NCBI GenBank assembly: GCA_014529385.2
Contig: CM043959.1
Coordinates: forward strand, 59,068,753 to 59,118,752
Direction of reading: 5' to 3'
DNA: 50,000 nt
Source of the DNA: Adiantum capillus-veneris
Taxonomy: Eukaryota; Streptophyta; Polypodiopsida; Polypodiales; Pteridaceae
The position numbers were made by a program, and so were the translations under genes. The notes under the pieces were generated by a model that searched no databases, was not told the DNA's origin, and saw nothing but the letters and a program-made list of their open reading frames with translations. Each line of letters opens with the position of its first letter. Position 1 is the stretch's first letter. Shown one piece after another: positions 32,719 to 42,540 of the stretch.

Positions 32719-33104
32719 ACGACGTCAGTTTAGCCGTAGCTAGATAGCATTAGTTTAGGGTTTCTCATAGCTTATGTATCATAAGACAGATTTTATACGT
32801 CTTTTTGAACCATGTATATTATTACATTTGTCACCGCAGTTCATTTTGCCAATCAATTCTTTATGCCTATGATGTTGTACAATTGTCATTATTACATTTG
32901 CCAATCAATTCATTTTGCCTATGATGTGTACAATTGTCAATTTTACACTTGTCAATTTTGCAAACAATGCGTCTTGTGGGTGACTATTTTGGGTCTATTA
33001 TCTACCCTTGCACTTTTTTTAAAAAGTGAATCAAGTACAATATGCTTGATGGGTGGCAGGGCATTCAATGCCTTGTCACCAAAAAAAAATTCTCTCGGGC
33101 GTCA
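32719..33104 (+). other. CACTA 3' untranslated region, copy 4
   Basis: AT-rich, noncoding. It contains three imperfect repeats around ATTACATTTGCCAATCAATTC (partly quoted; about 32820-32950) and a GGCAGGGCATTCAATGCC near-palindrome at about 33055-33072. Confidence 0.6.
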
Positions 33105-33357
33105 CAATAATCGTCGCTATTTATGGCTCTGTAGCGTCGCTATGAGCGTCGCTATAGACTTCTGTGTAAATGTCGCTATAACCGTGGCTATGACCGTCTC
33201 TATATAGAGACGCTTATAGCGACTCCTATAGCGTCGCATATAGCGACGCTCTCGTAGCGACGCTATTAGCGACGGTTTTAGTGACTTCGGGGGTTATAAA
33301 AACCCAGTGTATTTCCGTCGCTAACAGCGTCACAAGAGCACACAACCTCTTGTAGTG
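33105..33357. repeat. CACTA 3' subterminal repeats and terminus, copy 4
   Basis: More than a dozen CGTCGCTA / TAGCGACG units in both orientations, including TATATAGAGACGC and TCTCTATATAGAGA palindromic contexts (33205-33240). They are followed by CCTCTTGTAGTG at 33346-33357. The arrangement differs from the 5' end, which has a few long hairpins. Confidence 0.9.
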
Positions 33358-33446
33358 AAAACCCATCAAAAACCAAAAATATTTCATCAATAGACCCCAA
33401 CTAGCTGATAGAATCAGCCAAGGTAAAAATAGCAGAAAAAAGTGGT

Positions 33447-34684
33447 GGAACATGGATCGCGATCCATGTTCCCCAAACCCTAAAATCATGGAAATTTCTA
33501 TAGGAGCAACAATAGAGGACCAGGAACAAGCTCCTATGACTGGATTTTCAAAATACATCCCAACATGGATCCCGATCCATGTCCCTTTTTGCCAAAATCA
33601 GGATAAAATTGGCTCACTAGCTAGACAATGTAAAAATAGTACTAGTGTTGTAAAATGATCACAAAAAGTGCTCTAAAGATCATCAAACTCTCCTGGATTG
33701 CTACTTTTAGTCTGCAAATGTTCTTTTGGTCATTTTCAAAGGAAAAAAGGTGGAATCCCAAGAGAAAAACTCATGAGAGGGCAGATGCTGGGATGCCATC
33801 AGGACCTATAAAGAATGGCTAAAGATAGAGTCCTGACAAATTTTTAAATTACTGCTAAGGTCAATTGGGAGACTTCACACTCTCCTCGGAGCCTATCAAC
33901 AAGGAATTGTAACCTAAGGATGGTGGTAGGATCAGAACTAAGCAAAATTTTACTTGCAAAATGGTGAAAATTGCAGGATTCAGTTTGTCTTCTCAAAAGA
34001 ATTCAATGTCTGGTGGAATTTGCCAAGGAACCAGGCAAAGCTATGAACTACAGACCTAAATCATCAGAAATCAAAACAATGTTAGATCTCAGGCAAAACA
34101 TGAGTCCAAAAAGTGGTTGCCAGAAATAGATATGGTCAAAACGGCAAAAACATGGCCATAAACTGATAAATGGGGCAAACTAAGGAAAAATATGTCCAAA
34201 GTTAAAATAATTTCACCAGTGTATTAGGAAAACCTATGGGAACAAACGTGCACAAGCACTGTATGCAAATTCTATCCAACATGGATCGCGATCCATGTAC
34301 TTTTTTGCCCAATGTAAGTAAAAACCATGCCATCTGATTCAGTATGTTCAAGAAAGCCAAGCCATGGAGTTTCAAACCATTTGAATCCCAAAATCCACTT
34401 CAAAAAGCCAAAAATCTCTAAATCTGCAAATGGTTTCCAAAATTTAACCCAAGTGTCAAATAATTGATCCAAATACCAAAAATTTTGGACCAAGGCATAA
34501 TCTAGATGAACCCTACCAGATGGTATCATTAGATTTCCAAAATGGTGCGCAACATGGATCGCAATCCATGTACCTTCAACCCTAAATCCAAAGAAAATTG
34601 CTCAGTAGCATCCCCATATGCCCAGGAATGACTTCCCAAAGTTAGACTTTCCAAATGCATCCCAACATGGATTGCGATCCATGT
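33447..34684. repeat. Dispersed 20-26 bp palindrome, five copies
   Basis: Core ACATGGATCGCGATCCATGT is perfect at 33450-33469 (extending to a 26-bp perfect palindrome at 33447-33472) and at 34279-34298. Versions with one change are at 33563-33582 (CCCG centre), 34552-34571 (CGCAATC) and 34665-34684 (TTGCGATC). Three copies share the downstream context CCTTTTTGCC or close to it, and two share CATCCCA upstream, so the repeated unit is longer than the palindrome. The surrounding 33361-34885 has no gene. Confidence 0.9.
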
Positions 34685-34885
34685 TCCTTTTTGCCAAAAT
34701 TCATATGTTACACTACAGTCTTGTGCCTATAGTAATCCTAGATGCACACTGGTGAAATTTGGTCAAATTTGGAGTAGTTTTGACAAAGTTATGCTCATTT
34801 TTTCATTCTATGGTCAATTTTACACTTTCCAACAATTTTGATCAATGGCTAAAACCTATTTTCACATGCTAAAATTGGCAACAGG

Positions 34886-37800
34886 ATGCCTCGAAGGAAA
34901 GCACAAAGGGAGTGGAATGCGACACCCTATGAGATAACCGATATCTCATCAAATGATCAGAAAGCTCACCTCACCGAACAGGTACTTGAAGCAATTCCAG
35001 CGAACATCTTCATCCGAAGGTTTCAAGCAGCAGACAGAGAAATTGTAAAGGCCACAATCTTTCCACAAGAAATGTGGACTTTGCATCAAAAACCAGAAGT
35101 GCAAGCAGGGGGCAGGTGCCTACAGCTAGACAACTTCTTACGACTGCCTCCTTGGGGAACGGACTTCAAACAAGCTCACGAGCTCATAAGTTCAATTTAG
35201 TACAATGGGGAAGCAACTTTGACAGACAAGGATGGGGCATTCATCAAGGTAAAGATCACAATGGAAATTATCAATGAAGCCCTCCACTTGCCGCAAGGGA
35301 CGCACAATCTATTGCAAAAGACGAAGGCAGAAAATGATAAAGCCTTTTTGAAGCAATAAGGCCGAAGTTGACGTATCAAGACCTGATCTACTCAGAAATT
35401 GAACTGCCATTGTGCCTTATATTGCAACATTTCAAGGTGCAAAATCCACCTAGATATATCGAACCTTTGTTGCACATGGCTGTGGTAATGGCAATGGGCT
35501 TGGCTGAAGGCAGGGTGGTCAGTTTGCGACTTTGGAAACTATCTTCTTAACACTATTGTAGAAGAAAACCTGAAGAGGAGTCAAAGAAGTAAAGCTTACA
35601 TGAACGGGGGACCAATGCTCACACGTATAGCCTATCAAGCACTAGGAATGATCAAGGATCTACCCCCTGCCGAAGTGTAGATAGATCTGATCCACAGATC
35701 CAAAAGAGCTGTAAGACCAGTGGCAGGACCTTCGACAAGGCTGAAACCAGAAGTCAAACAGACAAGGCAAAGCGCACCACTAAAGGATTCTGACAGCAAG
35801 ACCGAGTCAGATGGTCGGGGTAGCCAGGGAGAGAGGTCCCACCCAAGGGACACTCCTCTAGAGTACCAGTCTTTGGAGGAGGAGCAAGATAGCCCATACA
35901 TACTTGGATATACCCGGTTGAAGAAAAAGGCTGCGCACTTGGCAAAGGCTATCCCCATTACTCATGCCAGGAGGACAATGGAAGAAAAAGGCTGTGCACT
36001 TGGCAGAGGCTATTCCCATTACTCATGCCAGGAGGACAATGGAAGAAACTCAGGCATTGAGGGAAAAGCTCCACCAACAAAAGCAAGATCAGCATCAAAC
36101 CCAAGGAATAGAAGCGGATGATGAAAAAGAAGAGGATGAAGCCAAAAATATTCCGCTGCTATGCAAGCAAACATAGGCTTTGGAAAGGATCAAGCAACAG
36201 AAGAGGCAGGAAACTGAAGAAAAACGGGATATTGACAGTGCCATGCGACAACGCATTCACAATGAGCTCAAGCGAAAGATGGAGCAAAGGCAAAGAGAAG
36301 AATCAAAGAAGCCACGCGTCGATGATCTCAAATCATCTGATGAATCTAGTCAAAGCAAAAAAGAAGAAAGTCACTTGCAAGGAGAGGAACAACATGACAC
36401 ATAGGACCAACAAGGTCAAGACCTTGCTTCTCCCAAGGATGTTGAGCCACTTCCAGAGACATTGGAAGAAGAAAGAGGAGAAAGTGCAGGACTACCGGGG
36501 CAAGCGGCGGAAAGCAGACGGAACACAAAACAGATCAAGAAATACAAACAAATCCCACCACAACCTCTGATGCTCTAAAAGATTCGAAACAAAGAGAAAA
36601 GAAAGCTGAGGTGGCTGAACAATTGGATCAGAACCAAAAAGGCCAGTATAGGCCAAGATCGCCACGCTCACAAACGGCCATGGAGGAAGGAGCGGAGATA
36701 GTCAAATCCTTTGACATTGACACTCACTTAGAGCATATCAAGCTACAATTTCAATGTCAAAGGGCTCTTTATAATCTAAGAGAGGTGGAGTTAGAAGATA
36801 ACAAGAAGGAAGCATCTAGAACGACAGCAGAATTCTTGCAGTTAAATCAAAAAATCGAAGCACTAAAGAAGGCACAACTCTAGTCACAATCGGAGTTGCA
36901 GAGAGAAAAGGAGAATGCAGCCTACTACTACAAGGAAGTGCAACAATTCAACGAGGTAAACTCCGCAATGTAGATTGAACACCAACGTCTCGAGGAGGAG
37001 CTAACCAGAGAAAGAGAACAAAATGAGAAGCTACAAGGCTCTTATGCGGTGGTTAGCAAATCTTTGACTCATCTCTTGGCCATACAAGAGACCACCTCCT
37101 CCTCAACGACGACTACAGGATCTACTTCCTTGAGTCAAGAAATCAAAGAGTGAAAAGAAGCCCTGAAACAAGAGAAATATGATAGACAGATCATGACGGC
37201 AGGTCATAGGGCCCTACAACAGGCCAAGGATGAGGAAATCGACGAATTAAAAAGGCAATTGGCTGAGGCAAGAGGGGAATTAGCAGCTCTGAGAGTAGAT
37301 CAGCCAAAATATCAGCAGGCCCCAAGGGAATTTGAGCAGGGATGAGGATCAAACAATTCACGTTTGAAGCTCATGAAACAGAGGTTCCCACTACCAGCTT
37401 TGGAAAAGGCACGTAAGAATATGAAAATCCAGCCACGACATCCACTTGGAATTCGACAAGGGATGAAGTTCAGTGCTGGATCTCAAAAGTAAAGGACCCT
37501 TCACACAAGGCTTATATGAAATATGAATTGAAGGTGCTGGAATCGGCGGCCCTCCTCATGATCACTCCAGAGAAGTAGTAAAGAATCATGGGGACAAAAT
37601 GATCGCACTGCCCTTGATGTGGCAAGAAGTTAAATTATGGCAGCAAAATATGCTCCCTGAACTTGAACCAAATAGCAGAGAGGACTACAGAGAGGTTCCT
37701 GTTGTTACGGTCTTTCAGATTCACGCCATCATAGACAATCAACCGCTCTGGCGGAAAAAATGGTTCGATCAACGACCAACTGATGAAACCTATTACAGGA

Positions 37801-38530
37801 ACACTCCCCAGCATCTCAGGATCGACCCCACTTAGTGTCCCATCAACAACAGACGGCGATCCTAGGACAATTTTTATATTTGGTAAAGCAAAAGACCGGC
37901 AGTGCTAAACTACCTAGTAATCACAAAGCCTCTCAATAACAACCCACCATCCAAGCATTACATGAATCAAACTCTAAAAGGGGTAATCAACATGATGAAG
38001 GAGATCCTAGATCTCGCATGTCAGATGCTTGTAAAGATTGCCAAAATGCTTATCACATGCATTACAGCTTTCCGGGATATCAAAGCAGCAGAGCATCCTG
38101 GCAAGTTTTTGTCGAAGGTACGCGGGACATTTGTTGGAATATGGAGACAAAAATCCCAAGCAGGAATGTCATCATGAGATTGTATGCAAGAGTCATGTTC
38201 CTGCCCTCTCATTACATGCAGACCTTCCAAGAGGCTTTCATGACAGGCTTCTTCGAAGTGGACTCTTCCATATTTAATCCAATGACAAAAGATCTGCCAG
38301 CCCGCCACATCGCCTACCAAAGTACCCTCAGTAATAATCCCTTCAAAGAGCTGGCCACCAAAGTCGAGATTGAAGCACGAGCTCAAAAATTTCAAATCTC
38401 ACTGCAAAGCTCAAAAGAAGGCAGTAGACTCACTCAGAGACACCTTGCACAAGGACGTGCAACGAATAGGAAGGGGGGAATTTTTGGTGGATACAGGCAT
38501 ATACAGGCATATGCACACCAAACCCTGTAA
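34886..38530 (+). pseudogene. Gag-like, coiled-coil-rich retroelement polyprotein remnant
   Basis: ATG at 34886 opens MPRRKAQREWNATPYEITDI. The following text (TEQVLEAIPANIFIRRFQAA, DNFLRLPPWGTDFKQAHELI, then EIINEALHLPQGTHNLLQKT) reads as one ancient ORF broken by stops and frameshifts. Later parts are strongly charged and helical: 36118-36404, 36611-36883 (LREVELEDNKKEASRT) and 37180-37330, as in coiled coils. A 61-bp tandem duplication at 35920-36041 shifts the frame. No protease, RT or integrase motif is found. A purine run before 38483 suggests an LTR boundary. I infer a non-autonomous LTR element; the family name is not known to me. Confidence 0.5.
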
Positions 38531-38900
38531 ACATATATTGTTTCAAAGAAAGCCATGTAATTCAGCCTAGGATGAGTTGTAACCATGATGTAATTAGACA
38601 ATACCCTCTTTACTTCTCTGAGTCTACACCCTTGTAAGAGGCCAGATGGTCGTGGGAAAGCCCCCTTAACTTTTAAAGTCAAAACCCTTACTTTTGAAGG
38701 GAGATTTATCATTAGCTGGAAGAATAAAAAACGTGCACTATGGAGGCCTCTTACTGCTACAACTTGTAATCTTCTTTTCTCCTGAGCTGGTAAGCAGAAT
38801 TCATTTCCGAATAGCACATTGCGTTCCTTGTCTCTTGCTCTACAATCTAAGTGTGATCATTTCCAACTTTGTTGTGGTTCGCGACGCATTGTTTGTGAGC
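38466..38900 (+). other. Possible polypurine tract and 3' LTR start
   Basis: AGGAAGGGGGGAATTT (38468-38483) is followed by TGGTGGATACAGG, which resembles a polypurine tract followed by an LTR start. No matching 5' LTR was found in the window, so this is only a candidate. Confidence 0.3.
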
Positions 38901-39379
38901 TAAATGCATTGATTTGGAGGTTAAAATGGTTGTTTTTTGATGTTTTGACCATGGGTATGTGTTTTTATGCTTAAGGAAGACCTTTCCAAGTACTTCTAAT
39001 TCAATTTTTTGTACATTTTTTGTGGTGGATCGTGATTTATGTACCTTCCCAGATGGTGACAAAACTTGGTAGGATTGAGCCTTTAAGTGTTGTGATACCT
39101 CTCCTTAAGTTTCTGGCGTTCCGGATTCGTTTGGATCTCAAAAAGGCGTGATGATATAGAGTGGTGAGATTGGACGCATACTGATTGTCTGACTAGGAAG
39201 TGGTTGATTTGCTTTTTTCGTAGAACGAGTATCCCTTGAGTTCACTTTGGTGAGATTGACACTCTCATTAAGTCTCTGTGCCCCATCCCGAGTCGCTTCC
39301 TTGCATATTGACATTATGTTGGTGCAAAAGAGCTATGCTGCAGACGTATGATCGCGGCCACCCGCTAACAATGAGGGCA
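38901..39379. other. Unassigned sequence
   Basis: No ORF with a recognisable domain. A degenerate relative of the 33-34 kb palindrome occurs near 39024-39040 (GTGGATCGTGATTTATGTAC). Confidence 0.4.
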
Positions 39380-39435
39380 GCATGAGGAGGAACTTGACAA
39401 GTGTCCCTTTCGCTTTCTTTGTACCAAGCATGCCT

Positions 39436-39437
39436 TC

Positions 39438-39478
<41 letters not shown>
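39436..39478. repeat. (GT)n microsatellite
   Basis: GT dinucleotides interrupted once near each edge; the AC-strand reading frames here are not genes. Confidence 0.95.
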
Positions 39479-39480
<2 letters not shown>

Positions 39481-39499
39481 TCTCTCATCCCCCCTCTTG

Positions 39500-41640
39500 T
39501 AGGGCTCGGCCCCTCCTTGTAGGGATTGGTGTTGACTTTTTGGCACACCTTAACTCAAGCACCTTAGTCAACAAGCAGGAAAAATCACCTCAAGCACCTT
39601 AGTCATCAAGCACAACAAGCACCTCAAGCACCTTAAGCTTGGGCCGGGTTCCCACCTCAAGCACAGTCTTGGCTTGCCTAATATAATGGAATTGGCCTAT
39701 TAACTTGAGAGTAGCGGAAATTAGAGAGAACACTTTTAACAACTCACTTTGTGAGCATAGCGGGTGAACATAATTGAAGATAGCAACATAAACATAACAT
39801 TTAGTTAACTTGGCATGAACAATAATTTTGCAAGAGAGAGAATTTAGAGAACATGACAACAATTGAGGACCGTATTTATGTGGAGTCGGTCCCTCGCATT
39901 TGTATTATGATTTGTCCCATTAAGAGAGACTTGTTACAATACAATCTTTGTGCTCCTTGTGACCTAGGTGATGCAATGAAGATGGAAAGCTTCATGCATC
40001 ACGAACATAACATAAACTTTGTGTAAATCATTAACTATACCAAGCCTCAATCCCAAAACCTCAAACACCTTCGAAGGTGGAAAGAGCTAGCAGGGAATGA
40101 GGGTAGGGAAGAGGAAGAAGAAACATTTCATAGGAGAAAGAACTAGTTCCTCACTTATCATCACTCTTCTTGCTAGCATACATAATAGCATAGTAATGAA
40201 TATGGAGAAGATGGCAAGCTTAAGCATTGAAGCATGGCTCTTGGTTGGATTTGCATTCCATATCCAAGAGTATTGGTGTAGGCTCTCAACCTCTCTAGTT
40301 GCTTGGAGAAGGAGAGGGAGATCTTGCACTTTTCACTTCACACAATGAGTACTTTTGAAAAAATAATTACTTTGTGAGCATAGCGGGTGAACATACTTGA
40401 AGATAGCAACATAAACATAACATTTAGTTAACTTGGCATGAACAATACTTTTGCAAGAGAGATAATTTATAGAATATGATAACAACTGAGGACCGGATTT
40501 ATGTGGATCTGATCCCCCCTCCTATATGCATTTGTATTATGATTCTCCCATTAAGAGAGACTTGCTACAATACAATCTTTGTGTTTTGTGAGCTAGGTGA
40601 TGCAATGAACATGGAAAGCTTCATGCATCATGAGCATTACATAAAATTTGTGGAAAGCATTAACTATTACAAGCCACAGTCTCAAGACCTCAAACACCTT
40701 CGAAGGTGGAGAGAGCTAGCAGGGAATGAGGGTAGGGAAGAGGAAGAAGAAAAATTTCATAGGAGAAAGAACTAGTTCCTCAATTATCATCACTCTTCTT
40801 GCTAGCATACATAATAGCATAGTAATGAATATGGAGAAGATGGAAAGCTTAAGCATTGAAGCATGGCTCTTGGTTGGATTTGCATTCCATAGCCAAGAGT
40901 GTTGGTGTGGGCTCTCAACCTCTCTAGTTGCTTGGAGAAGGAGAGGGAGCTCTTGTACTTTGCACTTCACACAATGAGAGTATGTGTGAGTGTGTGTGGG
41001 AGACTATACCCCCTAAGCAGGCCCCCGACTTGCTTTGGTCGACCCCCCCTTGTAGCTCATGCTTGAAGCTCATTGGACCCCTCCAGACCTAGCCAATCAC
41101 AAGCAAGAGTTATACCAAGTAACAAGGGTAGCCTTGGGACAAGTGTCCCCCTTTCCCCTTTGAGAGAGAGGGCTTGATAAATGATAGAGCAATTAATTAA
41201 TTGTGCTAAATTATCATTGTACCCCTTGGAAGGCCAACCAACAGGCTTTAGGCACACCATGAGGGTAACCTAGCTAGGGGCTTGACATGTGTCCTACTTG
41301 CCTCTTGGGAAAGGGGTGCCCTTTGGGAGAGAGAGTGGTCAAGCAACCACCCGCCCTTCTTGCATGGCTCCCCCCCTCCTTGTAGGGATTCACTTTGACT
41401 TTTGTGCCACCTCAAGCCCCTCAACCATGGGCCTAGTTCTCACCACAAGCTTGGCCCTTAAGCCCCTCAAGCTTGGGTTGGGTTCTCACCTCAAGCACAT
41501 CCCTAGCATCTCAAGCATGATAAGCACCTCAAGAATCCTAATCATCAAGAACCTCAAGCATCTCAAGCATCTGAATCATCAGGCATGTCAAGCACCTTAA
41601 GCTTGGGCCGGGTTCCCACCTCAAGCACAACCCAAGCTTA
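39500..41640. repeat. Diverged direct repeats flanking a duplicated block
   Basis: The left block (about 39500-39665) and the right block (about 41370-41640) share CCTCCTTGTAGGGATT and TAAGCTTGGGCCGGGTTCCC followed by CACCTCAAGCACA. Both contain runs of CTCAAGCAC units. The copies are about 1.9 kb apart and may be remnants of LTRs or of a segmental duplication. Confidence 0.65.
39747..40978. repeat. Tandem duplication, unit about 623 bp
   Basis: Unit 1 (39747-40349) and unit 2 (40370-40978) both run from CTTTGTGAGCATAGCGGGTG to CACTTCACACAATGAG, with about 90 percent or higher identity by eye. Short ORFs in each unit (40097-40348 and 40726-40977) are similar, but no domain is recognised and the frames are interrupted elsewhere. 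Confidence 0.9.
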
Positions 41641-41641
41641 C

Positions 41642-42166
41642 CTAAGGTCAAAGGACTTTTAACACTAACTATTGGAGGTCTTCAATAAAGCTAAGGGCCC
41701 AAGGTATTTATGCTCCATTGGTTAGCCTTGCTCTTTGATAGACCATCTCTCATTTGGGCCCCATTACCATTGGTCCCGTGTTGAGATAGATCTATAAGCA
41801 CACGTCTATATCCTAGCCCTTGTTTCCGTTTATTCTCCCACGATAAATGATCAGTTTAACATGAGAAAATCATTTGGGTTGGTTAGATATTAGATTTTAT
41901 CACACCTAAGGTCAAAGGAATTTTAACACTAACTATTGGAAGTCTCCAATGAAGCTAACCCTAAGTTTTTAATGCTCCATTGGTTAGCCTTTGCTCTTTG
42001 ATAGACCATCTCTCATTTGTGCCTCTTTACCAGTTGGCCCCGTGTTGAGATAGATCTATAAGCACATGTCTATATCTTAACCCTTGTTCCCGTTTATTCT
42101 CTCACATTAAATGATCGATTTAATACGCAAAAATCATTTGGGTTGGTTAGATATTATATTTTATGA
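41642..42166. repeat. Tandem duplication, unit about 264 bp
   Basis: 41642-41905 and 41906-42166 both start CTAAGGTCAAAGGA and include GAGATAGATCTATAAGCACA and CATTTGGGTTGGTTAGATAT. Noncoding. Position next to a Ty3 element suggests LTR or 3' untranslated origin, not proven. Confidence 0.85.
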
Positions 42167-42186
42167 CCTTACCTCTCTCTTGAAAT

Positions 42187-42209
42187 CATAGTCGTCGTCG
42201 ACGACTATG
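42187..42209. repeat. 11-bp perfect inverted repeat
   Basis: CATAGTCGTCG, one T, CGACGACTATG. It lies in 370 bp of otherwise unassigned sequence (42167-42540). Confidence 0.7.
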
Positions 42210-42540
42210 AGGGACAAGAGATAAAGTCGTATTCATCAGTGAATCTTACCTAGCGGGTAGAGGATCCCTTTTCACCCTACGACTTCTTTCCAAGATGGAT
42301 GACTAATCCATTTAGTACTTGGGATACATAGTTTCCGCAAGCATGTCTGCTCTTTACTCCATTTCATGTTCCCAAGTAGTGTGACAAATTCTACTTGGTG
42401 TTTGAGAGATGTCGTCATCACAAACATGATTCTAAGCATGCATACTATTTAAATTTGTGCATAATAAAAAGACAACTAGTTTTATAAGACAAAAACATTG
42501 GTCATTTAAAAGAAATTTGTACATTGACTTACTCTAATGT

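Larger units (their letters stand above)
23975..33357 (+). mobile_element. Complete CACTA (En/Spm) transposon, copy 4, 9383 bp
   Basis: Begins CACTACAAGAGG (23975-23986), ends CCTCTTGTAGTG (33346-33357) and is flanked by AAA on both sides (23972-23974, 33358-33360), the 3-bp duplication typical of CACTA elements. The order is 5' subterminal hairpins, low-complexity block, AT-rich leader with a nested TTAA-flanked element, TNP2-like gene (27409-31136), Transposase_24-like gene (31409-32718) and 3' subterminal TAGCGACG repeats (33105-33335). Both genes are on the plus strand. This is the reference for copies 1-3. The transposase has one apparent frameshift, so the copy may need help to move. 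Confidence 0.95.

Noticed and set aside
33361-34885. A 5' LTR for the gag-like remnant
   Set aside because: No sequence here matches the candidate 3' LTR start at about 38484, so an LTR pair could not be supported.
40097-40977. Similar 83-codon ORFs in both 623-bp units
   Set aside because: Similarity follows from the recent tandem duplication; no domain and no start or splice context supporting a gene.
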